This document shows, piece by piece, positions 44,202 to 52,155 of a stretch of 64,000 bases of DNA (positions within the stretch are counted from its first letter, which is position 1; every line of letters starts with the position of its first letter). Location: assembly GCA_031420415.1 (NCBI GenBank), contig JANOMT010000027.1:1-64000 (forward strand), written 5' to 3'. The notes under the pieces were generated by a model. It was not told where the DNA came from and did not search any database. It saw only the letters and a program-made list of their open reading frames with translations. The position numbers and the translations under genes are program-made. The DNA is from JANYGA01 sp031420415 (GTDB lineage Bacteria > Vulcanimicrobiota > Vulcanimicrobiia > Vulcanimicrobiales > Vulcanimicrobiaceae).

Positions 44202-45131
44202 TTACTTCTCGATCGAAAAGAGCGGCTGACCGTACTCGACCGCTTCGCCGTCGGTCACGAAGACCGCGGCAACGCGGCCGGGGCCGCCCGATCGAATAGG
44301 ATTGCGAATACCGAGCGACTCGACATAGGCGAGTTCCCGATCTTCTGCGATCTCGGCGCCGACGGCGACCGTCGGCCGCGAGAGGCGCACGATGCCCACA
44401 AACTCTGCGCGCAACACGTTTGCAACCAGCGCGGCATGCGAGTTCCCGTTGGTCGCAGCGAGCGCGCCGAGTGTCGGCGCACCGGGCTCGGCTTCCGGCG
44501 ACGTCACGAGCGGTGCGGCGACGGCGCGCGCCGTGCGGCGTACGTCGATCGTGAGGTCGTCCTCTTCGATGCGGACGCGTACGAGGCCGGCGGATTCACA
44601 AAATTCCGCTGCCGAGCGCAAGCGGTCCAGCGTTTCGTCCCAAGTCACGACTCGGAAGATTCGAGCCGCCACGACCGGTATCCGCTGGACGGCCGCCCGC
44701 TCCGAGACCGGAAGCGCTTCTAAGAGCGGCTCGAACGACGCATCGATTTCCGCGAGCGGCGCGAGCGCGAACGCGCGCTCGTGGAGACGCTCGTGCGGAA
44801 TCACGAGATCGACTTCTCGGAGCACGAGATCGTCGTATGCCAAAATATCGAGATCGATCGCGCGCGGACCCCAACGAAACGTCGAGACGCGGCCGAGTTC
44901 GGATTCGAGCGTCTTGAGCGCGGCGAGCAAGTCGCGCGGCCCGAGCTCCGTCTCCAAGAGGGCGGCGGCGTTCACGAAATCGGGCTGCTCGGTGACGCCC
45001 CACGCCTTGGTCGCGTAGAGCGATGAGCGCGCGGTCACGTGACCGTAGCGCGCGAGCGCAACGAACGCTGCCTCGACGTACGTTGCGGGATCGCCCTCGT
45101 TCGAGCCGAGGCCGATGCGTGCGAGCGCCAC
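44202..45131 (-). CDS. folK: HPPK (FolK) fused to a degenerate AccB/BCCP-like domain
   Basis: 309 residues in one uninterrupted frame. Residues 1-155 are HPPK: RIGLGSNEGDP, SSLYATKAWGVTEQPDFVNA, and RWGPRAIDLDILAYDD with D93/D95. Residues 163-200 resemble the AccB N-terminal helix-strand unit (DETLDRLRSAAEFCESAGLV). Residues 240-309 are a biotinyl-type barrel ending GEAVEYGQPLFSIEK. The EAMK biotinylation site is replaced by E271-S-L-G274, so the acceptor lysine is missing. FolK makes pterin pyrophosphate for FolP; the tail occupies accB's place before accC. Possibly a structural AccC partner (inference). Confidence 0.88.
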   Translation of the reverse strand: MALARIGLGSNEGDPATYVEAAFVALARYGHVTARSSLYATKAWGVTEQPDFVNAAALLETELGPRDLLAALKTLESELGRVSTFRWGPRAIDLDILAYDDLVLREVDLVIPHERLHERAFALAPLAEIDASFEPLLEALPVSERAAVQRIPVVAARIFRVVTWDETLDRLRSAAEFCESAGLVRVRIEEDDLTIDVRRTARAVAAPLVTSPEAEPGAPTLGALAATNGNSHAALVANVLRAEFVGIVRLSRPTVAVGAEIAEDRELAYVESLGIRNPIRSGGPGRVAAVFVTDGEAVEYGQPLFSIEK

Positions 45132-45133
45132 GC

Positions 45134-45487
45134 TTACGCGCGCGTCGCGTGCAAGCGCACCGACGGCGTCGCGCCCGCAAGCAATTGGGGTTTACCGATC
45201 GTGATCGCCGCCGTCGCGATCCGCGCGTCGGCCATGACCACCCCCAGGATCTCGTCGCCGAGGCGTTCGAGCAATCGATACGAGTGGTCGCGCACCATCG
45301 CGACGATCGTGTCGCGCAGCGCCGCGTAATCGATCGTCTCGGAGAGTACGTCGCTCGCCCGCGCGCTTTGCAGATCGACCCCGAGCTCGATCTCGATATC
45401 GAAAGGCTGCATGTAATCGCGCTCGCCCGGGTTCGCGCCGTGTTTCCCGTACGCGCGAATGCCGCGCACGGCGATGGTATCCATCAT
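45134..45487 (-). CDS. folB: Dihydroneopterin aldolase
   Basis: 117 residues from ATG 45487, with GGAG 5 nt upstream and TGA of folP inside ATGATG. IAVRGIRAYGKHGANPGERD is the FolB signature (conserved tyrosine and glutamate), and the C-terminal IGKP-type strand (ITIGKPQLLAGATPSV) is also typical. It cleaves dihydroneopterin to 6-hydroxymethyl-dihydropterin, the FolK substrate. Ends 2 nt before folK. Confidence 0.94.
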   Translation of the reverse strand: MMDTIAVRGIRAYGKHGANPGERDYMQPFDIEIELGVDLQSARASDVLSETIDYAALRDTIVAMVRDHSYRLLERLGDEILGVVMADARIATAAITIGKPQLLAGATPSVRLHATRA

Positions 45488-46314
45488 GGTTTCTCCAGCC
45501 AGGTTTGGGGTCGCCATCCGCGCACGATCGCATCGCTCACGCGCACGACATCGGTCATCGCGGCAACGTCGTGCACGCGAACGATATCGATGCCCGCTGC
45601 GATCGCGAGGGCGACGGTCGCGGCCGTCCCATAGGTTCGCTCGCCCGGGTCGCGTCCCGTTAGTTTGCCGATCGTCGATTTACGCGACGTGCCGAGCAAC
45701 GTCGGAAACCCGAGTGAGACGAGTCGATCGAGCGCTGCGAGCAACGCGAGATTCTGATCGGGTGTCTTGCCGAAACCGATACCGGGATCGACGATCACGC
45801 GATCGGGCGCGATGCCCGCGCGAACGGCACGTTCGGCTTGACGCTCGAGCGATTCGAGCACCTCGTCCACGACGTCGCCCGTGCCTGGTTCGTGGCGATT
45901 GTGCATCACCACGATGGGGACGTCGTGCGCGACCGCGCATGCGAGCAACGCGTCATCGAAACCCCAGATCGAATTGAGCAAATCGGCGCCATTCTCGAAG
46001 GCTTCCGCGAAGACGTCGGGCTTGTACGTATCGATCGAGAGGACGGTAGCGGGTCGTGCGTCGCGCAGTCCGCGCACGACCGGCAACAGGCGGCGACGCT
46101 CTTCACTCGCGTCGATCGGCGTGTGACCCGGGCGCGTCGATTCCGCGCCGATATCGAGGAGGTCCGCACCCGCGTCGAGCAACGCGCAGCCGCGTTCGAT
46201 CGCGTCGCACGGATCGACTCGCCCGTCGCCTGAAAACGAATCCGGCGTCGCGTTGACGATCCCCATTACGAACGTGCGCGTACCCCACGCGAACGTCGTT
46301 CCGCGAAGCGTCAT
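45484..46314 (-). CDS. folP: Dihydropteroate synthase
   Basis: 276 residues from ATG 46314. VMGIVNATPDSFSGDGRVD and DIGAESTRPGHTPIDASEE are the two classical signatures; VPIVVMHNRHEP, VIVDPGIGFGKTPDQNL and LLGTSRKSTIG follow around the TIM barrel. It joins pterin pyrophosphate to p-aminobenzoate and is the sulfonamide target. A GTG at 46317 is an alternative start; starts 10 nt after folC. Confidence 0.95.
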   Translation of the reverse strand: MTLRGTTFAWGTRTFVMGIVNATPDSFSGDGRVDPCDAIERGCALLDAGADLLDIGAESTRPGHTPIDASEERRRLLPVVRGLRDARPATVLSIDTYKPDVFAEAFENGADLLNSIWGFDDALLACAVAHDVPIVVMHNRHEPGTGDVVDEVLESLERQAERAVRAGIAPDRVIVDPGIGFGKTPDQNLALLAALDRLVSLGFPTLLGTSRKSTIGKLTGRDPGERTYGTAATVALAIAAGIDIVRVHDVAAMTDVVRVSDAIVRGWRPQTWLEKP

Positions 46315-46324
46315 CACGCCGCGC

Positions 46325-47644
46325 TTAGCGACGCGTACGCTCGACGACATGTTCGAGCCACCACGCCCGCAGGATCGCGGGGACGAATGTCGAGCCCGTC
46401 ACGACGACGACGTGCGACCCATCGGCGTGTCGCCGCGCGACTGCGAGTGCTTCGATGGGATCGGCGATGGTGCGCGCCGTGACGCCTGCATTCGATGCGA
46501 TATTCGCGAGACGTTGTGGCCGTTCGGCCGTGCGTCCCGGCGTATCGAAGGACGTGAAGATGAACGTCGCCGGCAGATCGAACCAGATAGCCAAAATCGC
46601 GGCGGCATCTTTGGTTTCGCCGATCCCGACGACGAAGAGAAAGCGTCGATCGGGAAAGGTTTCGCGCAAGGCTTCTGCGAGCGATGCGGCTTTGTCGGGA
46701 TTGTGCGCGACGTCGAAAATCACGCTCGGAAAGCCCGGAAAGAATTCCATGCGTCCGGGAATGACGAGTTGCGCGAAGGCACGTTCGATCGCGCCCCGCG
46801 AAGGCCGCAACTCCGCACGGAGTTGCTCGAGTGCGACGATCGCCGTCGTCGCGTTGCGTTGCTGGAACCGCCCGAGCACGGGAAGGTCGAGCTCGTACGT
46901 ATCGTGCGCCGTCGTCACCGCGAACGACTGCCGATAGGGTTCGCTCGGACGCGCGACGATCGTCGCCACGTCGGAGACGCCGATGAACGGCGCGCCGACA
47001 CGCGCACACGTCGCCTCGATCATCTCGCGCGCTTCGGTGACGGCATCGGAGACCAGCGGCACGCCGGGCTTCGCGATCCCCGATTTATCGCGCGCGATCA
47101 GGGCGGGCGTATCGCCGAGTAACTCGGTGTGGTCGAGGCCGACGTTCGTGATGACCGAAACCTCGGGTTGGACGAGATTCGTGCCGTCGAGCGTGCCACC
47201 GATGCCGACTTCGATTGCCGCAATATCGACGTTCTCGCGCGCGAAATAGGCGAATGCGAGTGCGAGCGTCGTCTCGTAAAACGACGGCCGACCGAACTCG
47301 TGCATCGTCGCATCGATCGCACCCAACATCTCGCCCAGGAGATCGCCGAACGCTTCTTCGGAGATGGCGACGCCGTCGATCCGCGCGCGCTCCGTCATCG
47401 AGACGAGATGCGGCTTCGTGTGCAGCCCCGTGCGTTTGCCACTCGCGGTGAGCGCCGCTGCAATCATCGTCGCCGTCGACCCTTTTCCGCTCGTGCCACC
47501 GACGTGCACCGTCGGATACTGCAAATGCGGGTTGCCGAGATGGCCGAGCAGTGCCGCCATGCGCGCGAGGCGATGCGGGACCGCGCGCGAGATCGTTTCG
47601 TTGATCGTGCCGAGCAAATACGCAGTCGCGCGTTCGTACGTCAT
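46325..47644 (-). CDS. folC: Dihydrofolate synthase/folylpolyglutamate synthase
   Basis: 439 residues. Mur-ligase fold: VHVGGTSGKGSTATMIAAAL (P-loop), LHTKPHLVSMTERARIDG, AIEVGIGGTLDGTNLVQPEV, NVGLDHTELLGDTPALIARD and a C-terminal VIFDVAHNPDKAASLAEALR. It adds glutamate to dihydropteroate and folates. Starts 6 nt after mogA, linking pterin (moa) and folate genes. Confidence 0.95.
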   Translation of the reverse strand: MTYERATAYLLGTINETISRAVPHRLARMAALLGHLGNPHLQYPTVHVGGTSGKGSTATMIAAALTASGKRTGLHTKPHLVSMTERARIDGVAISEEAFGDLLGEMLGAIDATMHEFGRPSFYETTLALAFAYFARENVDIAAIEVGIGGTLDGTNLVQPEVSVITNVGLDHTELLGDTPALIARDKSGIAKPGVPLVSDAVTEAREMIEATCARVGAPFIGVSDVATIVARPSEPYRQSFAVTTAHDTYELDLPVLGRFQQRNATTAIVALEQLRAELRPSRGAIERAFAQLVIPGRMEFFPGFPSVIFDVAHNPDKAASLAEALRETFPDRRFLFVVGIGETKDAAAILAIWFDLPATFIFTSFDTPGRTAERPQRLANIASNAGVTARTIADPIEALAVARRHADGSHVVVVTGSTFVPAILRAWWLEHVVERTRR

Positions 47645-47650
47645 CGTATC

Positions 47651-48133
47651 TCAGCCGTCGATGACGCGATTCGCGAGGAGATCGAGCGCGTGCGGTAATG
47701 CCGGTAAGAGCACGGCGAGCGTTTCGCGCACGGCCTTGGGGCTGCCGGGAAGATTGACGATGAGCGTCGTGCCGCGCACGCCCGCAACCGCGCGAGAGAG
47801 CATCGCCGTTTTGACGAAAGCGGCGGACGCCGCGCGCATCGCTTCGGCGATTCCCGGCACTTCATAATCGAGGACACCCGAGGTTGCCTGCGGCGTGCGA
47901 TCCCGGGGCCCGATGCCCGTGCCGCCACTGGTGAGAACGAGAGGCACGCGCATGCGATCGGCGAGATCGATGAGCTCGGCCTGCAGCGCGGCCGCGTCGT
48001 CGGGCAAGATGCGTTCGTGCACGATCGCGTAGTCGCTACCGAGCACCTCGGCGATGACGGGAATACACGCATCGGGCCGCGTGCCCGCAGCCGCACGATC
48101 GGAGAGAACGATGACGGCGAGATCGCGTATCAT
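47651..48133 (-). CDS. mogA: Molybdopterin adenylyltransferase/MoaB-like protein
   Basis: 160 residues. The MoCF-biosynthesis fold has LAVIVLSDRAAAGTRPDACI, then LVLTSGGTGIGPRDRTPQAT, the nucleotide-binding signature, and TLIVNLPGSPKAVRETLAVL. It activates molybdopterin by adenylylation before Mo insertion; MoaB and MogA are hard to tell apart by motif. The ATG overlaps the moaC stop (ATGA). No other Mo-cofactor genes besides moaC are in the window. Confidence 0.9.
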   Translation of the reverse strand: MIRDLAVIVLSDRAAAGTRPDACIPVIAEVLGSDYAIVHERILPDDAAALQAELIDLADRMRVPLVLTSGGTGIGPRDRTPQATSGVLDYEVPGIAEAMRAASAAFVKTAMLSRAVAGVRGTTLIVNLPGSPKAVRETLAVLLPALPHALDLLANRVIDG

Positions 48134-48618
48134 CGTGCGTCGTCCGCCGTCGCGCTCGCAAAATCAGCGGCGCGCCAAAGGCCACTCTTTCCACCGGATT
48201 TTTCGAGCAGCCGCACGGATTCGATCGCAATGCCTTTATCGAGCGACTTCGTCATGTCGTAAATCGTGAGCGCCGCGATCGATGCCGCGACCATCGCTTC
48301 CATCTCGACGCCGGTTTGCGCGACCGTGCGCGCGATCGCATCGATGCGCAGCATCACGGGTGAAGTCCACGCAAAGGTGACATCGACGCTCGCGAGCGGC
48401 AACGGATGCGCGAGCGGAATGAGCGTCGCCGTCTGCTTTGCGGCGAGAATGCCCGCAATCTGCGCGGCTGAGAACGCATCGCCTTTCGCAAGCGTCGCGG
48501 CACGAAGCGCATCGGCACTCGTCTGCGTCATCCGCACGTGCGCGCACGCGTGCGCGACGCGCGCCGTCGTTGCCTTCGCGCCGACGTCGACCATCGCGAC
48601 GCCCCCATCGGGACGCAC
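48130..48618 (-). CDS. moaC: Cyclic pyranopterin monophosphate synthase MoaC
   Basis: 162 residues from GTG 48618. MVDVGAKATTARVAHACAHV, LIPLAHPLPLASVDVTFAW, TVAQTGVEMEAMVAASIAAL, TIYDMTKSLDKGIAIESVRL and EKSGGKSGLW form the full signature set. The conserved Ser/Thr-His normally near the start (here RPSH) lies just before this GTG, so the true start may be further upstream. The next standard codon is GTG 48705, inside the preceding small gene. It converts the 3',8-cH2GTP product of MoaA to cPMP. Confidence 0.9.
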   Translation of the reverse strand: MRPDGGVAMVDVGAKATTARVAHACAHVRMTQTSADALRAATLAKGDAFSAAQIAGILAAKQTATLIPLAHPLPLASVDVTFAWTSPVMLRIDAIARTVAQTGVEMEAMVAASIAALTIYDMTKSLDKGIAIESVRLLEKSGGKSGLWRAADFASATADDAR

Positions 48619-48656
48619 GTGAGAGGGCCGCGTGGCGGACGACTCGAGATCGGAGA

Positions 48657-48830
48657 TTAGCGCAGGCTCGGCGTCGTGGGTTTGCCCGCTTGGAAGCGCA
48701 GCCACACGAGTGAGAGCGCCGCGAGGATTTCAAAGAGGACGAAATGCTTGAGGTGGTGCGGCGGCGCGACGATGTAATACAGCCCGACGAGAGCGAAGAC
48801 GACGGCGAGACCGATGGCGGCGAATTTCAT
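48657..48830 (-). CDS. Small two-TM membrane protein, 57 aa
   Basis: ATG 48830 overlaps the uppP stop (ATGA) and has AAAGGT about 6 nt upstream. MKFAAIGLAVVFALVGLYYI is TM1; VLFEILAALSLVWLRF is TM2, with a short APPHHLKHF loop between and a polar tail GKPTTPSLR. No family recognised. Co-translation with uppP suggests a membrane-associated role, perhaps with the lipid phosphatase; this is only context. Confidence 0.65.
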   Translation of the reverse strand: MKFAAIGLAVVFALVGLYYIVAPPHHLKHFVLFEILAALSLVWLRFQAGKPTTPSLR

Positions 48831-49669
48831 GCGATGACCTTTGTGAGTGTGAGTGCGAGACATACGGACCCGAAGATGAGGCAGTACCAGCCGAATGGCC
48901 GCAAATCATTGCCGTGGAAATATCGGACGAGGAAAGCGACCGAGGCATAGGCGCAGATTCCGGCGAGCAGGCCACCGACTGCGGCCTGCGCGAGGACGGC
49001 TTGCGAACCCGGGGCGAAGAGTTGCGGCACCTCGAGCGCCGATGCGGCGAATATGACGGGCGTGGCGAGCAAGAACGAGTAGCGCGCCGCGTCTTCGTGC
49101 GTGAGCCCGAGCAACAGGCCTGCGACGATCGACGAGCCGGAGCGCGAGATGCCGGGGAAGAGCGCTGCCCCTTGCGCGATGCCGACCTTCGCCCCGTCGG
49201 ACCACGCGATCGTCGGTAACGCGCGCTCGCCCGTCGAGCGGCGACGTAGCGCTTCTCCCGCGAACATAATGAACGCGTTCACGATCAAGAAACCCGAGAC
49301 GAGTGCGCTCGAACCGAAGAACGCCCGCACGGGCTTTTCGAGAAAGACGCCGAGGAGCGCCACGGGGATGGTGCCCACGATGAGCAGCCAGCCGACGCGT
49401 TCGTCGGGATCGCTCGAGAGATTGCCGCGCGCGATGCTCGCGACGAGCGCGCGCACGATGCGCACCCAATCCGCGCGATAATAAACGATCAGCGCGATCG
49501 CCGTGCCGAGATGCAAAGCGACGACGAAGGACAGAAACGTCGGATCGCTACGATCGATCTTCCACCGCAAGAGCGACGGCACGAGCACCGTGTGGCCGAG
49601 GCTCGAAATCGGGAAAAGTTCGCTGACGCCTTGCAACACCGCAAGGATCATCGCCTGAAGCCAGGTCAT
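48827..49669 (-). CDS. uppP: Undecaprenyl-diphosphatase (BacA/UppP)
   Basis: 280 residues, polytopic. MTWLQAMILAVLQGVSELFP then ISSLGHTVLVPSLL is the N-terminal active-site loop (usual E-x-x-P-I-S-S-x-x-H), and FPGISRSGSSIVAGLLLG is the second signature with the catalytic Arg/Ser. It recycles the lipid carrier for peptidoglycan and bacitracin tolerance. First gene of the 18-gene run reaching 33449, and 34 nt downstream of tonB. Confidence 0.95.
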   Translation of the reverse strand: MTWLQAMILAVLQGVSELFPISSLGHTVLVPSLLRWKIDRSDPTFLSFVVALHLGTAIALIVYYRADWVRIVRALVASIARGNLSSDPDERVGWLLIVGTIPVALLGVFLEKPVRAFFGSSALVSGFLIVNAFIMFAGEALRRRSTGERALPTIAWSDGAKVGIAQGAALFPGISRSGSSIVAGLLLGLTHEDAARYSFLLATPVIFAASALEVPQLFAPGSQAVLAQAAVGGLLAGICAYASVAFLVRYFHGNDLRPFGWYCLIFGSVCLALTLTKVIA

Positions 49670-49703
49670 CGTCGCCGATCGTTTTCCATCGCGGAAATTG
49701 GGG

Positions 49704-50498
49704 TTACTGTCCCGTGAAGTCGACTCGGAAGAGATACGAGCCCGCGGTTTTGACGCAGCTTACGATCTCGGGCGAGTAGGTGCTCGCGCGAGCGGCACGT
49801 TTGGCGGCTTCGTCGAGGGAGGGATTGCCAGCCGACTTGCTGAGCTCGACGCTCGTCACGTGGCCCGCTGCATCGAGAGTGACCTTGATCGCAGCGCTTC
49901 CGACAGCACCTTGCTGACGGGCGACTTCCGGATATTCAGCTTCCGCTGCGTTGACCGTCGTTGCATCCGCATTCGGAACGGCGCAGGCGGGTTTCGGAGC
50001 GGGCGTTGCCGTCGGGGCCGGTGTACTTGCGGGGGTTGCAGGAACGCCCGTCGCCGCTGGTGCCGAGGTTGCCGCGACGGCGGGTGCCGAGGCGACGTTA
50101 CCCTGCGGCACGCCGTTTTGGCTCCCGACCTTGGGCGCGACGTATTGTTTTTCCGACGACGCGCTCTTGGCATTCGAGGTCGTCTTCGGCGGATTGACCT
50201 TGAGCTTGACCTGCGGTGGGGGATTGGTTTGCTTGACCGGGGGCGGCGTGCTCTTTGGCGGCGGCGTCGGTGGCGGCGTGGGTGTAGGCGGCGGCGGCGT
50301 TGGGACGCGGACCTTGATTTTCTTGGTCAGTGACACTTTTTCAGGCTCCGCTTTATCGGCCGCACGTTGTTTGAGGCCGAAGAACGGCAAGACGACGATG
50401 TGGACCAAAAGCGAGATGAGAAACGCGTAGCCGAGAAAAGAGCGTAAGCGGACCACCGGACGCTTCGGTGCCGGTGGCGGCGTGATCGGTGCGGTCAT
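49704..50498 (-). CDS. tonB: TonB-family energy transducer
   Basis: 264 residues. One N-terminal TM helix (FLGYAFLISLLVHIVVLPFF, containing the conserved S...H of TonB anchors) is followed by a Pro-rich periplasm-spanning stretch with repeated TPPP, then an Ala/Pro linker. The TonB_C domain (about 185-264) contains AAEAEYPEVARQQGAVGSAA, VTLDAAGHVTSVELSKSAGN and ASTYSPEIVSC. It transmits proton-motive force to outer-membrane receptors, which implies an outer membrane. It starts directly after the second exbD. Confidence 0.92.
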   Translation of the reverse strand: MTAPITPPPAPKRPVVRLRSFLGYAFLISLLVHIVVLPFFGLKQRAADKAEPEKVSLTKKIKVRVPTPPPPTPTPPPTPPPKSTPPPVKQTNPPPQVKLKVNPPKTTSNAKSASSEKQYVAPKVGSQNGVPQGNVASAPAVAATSAPAATGVPATPASTPAPTATPAPKPACAVPNADATTVNAAEAEYPEVARQQGAVGSAAIKVTLDAAGHVTSVELSKSAGNPSLDEAAKRAARASTYSPEIVSCVKTAGSYLFRVDFTGQ

Positions 50499-50912
50499 TT
50501 AATTCTTGGCACCATCGGTTTTATTGGCGAGGCCGAAGTTCGTCAGATCTTCTTTTTTTGCCGCATCCATCACCTGGAGGATGGTGCCGTAGTTCGCTTT
50601 GGGATCCGCCTTGATGATCACGCTCGTATAGATGTGATTGGTCTGGTCCTGAAGCGTTTTGAAAACCGCCGGCGCGCCCGCGATATCCGTCGTATTCGAT
50701 CCGATTTGAATGTGCGACTTCGCATCGATGTAGACGATGATCTGCGAGTCTTTGACCTTTTCGGCGTTGTGGGCGCCGGGAAGATGCGGCTCTTTGGTGA
50801 CCGATGCGAGGATGATAAAGATGATCAGGAGGACCAGCAACACGTCCGTGAAGGGCGTGATATTGATCGTCGACATGACGTCGTCTTCGCCTTGTTGCGT
50901 TGCGACGGCCAT
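50499..50912 (-). CDS. exbD: ExbD/TolR-family biopolymer transport protein (second copy)
   Basis: 137 residues. INITPFTDVLLVLLIIFIIL contains the essential membrane Asp after a short cytoplasmic lead; the periplasmic domain has IIVYIDAKSHIQIG and IIKADPKANYGTILQVMDAA. 31% or so larger loop differences from the other copy suggest paralogues rather than a recent duplication. Stator subunit with ExbB. Confidence 0.92.
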   Translation of the reverse strand: MAVATQQGEDDVMSTINITPFTDVLLVLLIIFIILASVTKEPHLPGAHNAEKVKDSQIIVYIDAKSHIQIGSNTTDIAGAPAVFKTLQDQTNHIYTSVIIKADPKANYGTILQVMDAAKKEDLTNFGLANKTDGAKN

Positions 50913-50913
50913 A

Positions 50914-51324
50914 CTACGACGTCACGAATCCGACGTCGTCGAGGTTCGCTTCTTTCGCCGCATCGAGAATGCGGATGATCGTCCCGTACGGAGCTTTCGC
51001 ATCCGAGGTGATCGACACGTGAAGCTTCCCGCGCTTGGCGACCGTCTGGGCCAGGATGCCGTAGATCGACGTATCGTTCGCCTTGGTGTTATCCACGAAG
51101 ATGACGCCCTTGTCGTTGACTTCGATGTCGATCGTTTTCTTGTTATCTTGCTGCGTATTGGCCGGATTGTTTTTGTTCGGCAGCTCTTTTTGAAAGCCGG
51201 GCGGCGTGACGAGCGCTGCGAGCAGCATGAAAATAATGAGCAAAACCAACAACACATCCGTGAACGGGGTGATGTTGATCTCGGCCATGACTTCATCGTC
51301 TTGGCTAGCCGAGATGAGCGACAT
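50914..51324 (-). CDS. exbD: ExbD/TolR-family biopolymer transport protein (first copy)
   Basis: 136 residues. EINITPFTDVLLVLLIIFML has the conserved proton-channel Asp; the periplasmic part has IDIEVNDKGVIFVDNTKAND and APYGTIIRILDAAKEANLDD. It lies 9 nt after exbB and 1 nt before the second exbD, so the unit encodes two different ExbD chains for one ExbB, an arrangement also found in Bacteroidetes and Xanthomonas. Confidence 0.92.
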   Translation of the reverse strand: MSLISASQDDEVMAEINITPFTDVLLVLLIIFMLLAALVTPPGFQKELPNKNNPANTQQDNKKTIDIEVNDKGVIFVDNTKANDTSIYGILAQTVAKRGKLHVSITSDAKAPYGTIIRILDAAKEANLDDVGFVTS

Positions 51325-51333
51325 GCGCTCGGC

Positions 51334-52035
51334 CTACTTAACGGCGGCGGGAGCCGCTGCCGGACTGCCGGCGCCGACGGGCTGATAGAGATCGGTCGGA
51401 ATCGGCTCGCCAGCGTTGTGAAAGTGCAAGATCTCCGCGAGTTGATTGGCCGAAACGATCATCTCTTGGTTATACGCTTTGATGCGCGTCTTGAAGTAAT
51501 TGAAGAACACGACCGAGACGACGGCGACGAAGAGGCCGGCGGCCGTGGTAACGAGCGCTTCACCGACGCCGGCGGCCACGACGGCTGGGGTCGAGTTCCC
51601 CTTGAGGGCGATATCGTTGAAGGCATGAATGATTCCTGAGACGGTGCCCAAGAGGCCGACGAAGGGTGCGACGACGGCGATGGTTCCGATAACCCCCAGA
51701 TTACGCTCCAAGGTGTTGAGGTTCTCCATCAAGGCAATCGAGAGCGCGTCGGTAATGTCGGCGCGCGTCTTCGTTCCGCGATGGAGACCGAAAGCGAGGA
51801 TACGCGGGAGCATGCCCTTGTTCTCTTCGCAGATCTTGATCGCGCCGGTCATATCGTCGGATGCAATCTTCTGCCCGAGCGTGCGCAAGAGCGCGCGGCT
51901 ATCACCATGCTGTTGCGAGAAAAACACGAGCCGTTCGATCACGATGGCCACGGCGACGACCGACATCAGGATCAGGACGATCATGACGATCCCGCCCTGC
52001 TTGATAAGTTCTACGAAGCCACTAAAGAAATCCAC
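51334..52035 (-). CDS. exbB: ExbB/TolQ/MotA-family proton channel protein
   Basis: 233 residues from GTG 52035. TM1 (IVMIVLILMSVVAVAIVIER) is followed by a cytoplasmic loop, then LGVIGTIAVVAPFVGLLGTV, SGIIHAFNDIALKGNSTPAV and GVGEALVTTAAGLFVAVVSV, the classical MotA_ExbB signature with the channel threonines. It forms the pentameric proton channel around the ExbD dimer. First gene of exbB-exbD-exbD-tonB. Confidence 0.93.
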   Translation of the reverse strand: MDFFSGFVELIKQGGIVMIVLILMSVVAVAIVIERLVFFSQQHGDSRALLRTLGQKIASDDMTGAIKICEENKGMLPRILAFGLHRGTKTRADITDALSIALMENLNTLERNLGVIGTIAVVAPFVGLLGTVSGIIHAFNDIALKGNSTPAVVAAGVGEALVTTAAGLFVAVVSVVFFNYFKTRIKAYNQEMIVSANQLAEILHFHNAGEPIPTDLYQPVGAGSPAAAPAAVK

Positions 52036-52094
52036 GCTGGTGCGCCGCCTCCGAAAAAGCCAAAAAAAGTTGCCTAGGGACGAATCGAATCGTT

Positions 52095-52150
52095 GCCGAG
52101 GACCCGTCGCGGTACGGGGGGTTGTACCCCGTTTTCGCTTATTCCTCGGC
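52095..52150 (-). terminator. Nested inverted repeat after the aro/TPR operon
   Basis: Outer arms GCCGAGGA (52095-52102) and TCCTCGGC (52143-52150) pair perfectly. They enclose an inner stem ACGGGG/CCCCGT (52114-52119 with 52127-52132). The structure begins 5 nt after the TPR-protein stop. The minus strand has no U-tract immediately after it, while the plus strand shows TTTT after the inner stem. It could be a Rho-assisted terminator or a 3'-end stabiliser; it also lies within the exbB upstream region. Confidence 0.4.
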
Positions 52151-52155
52151 CGTCG

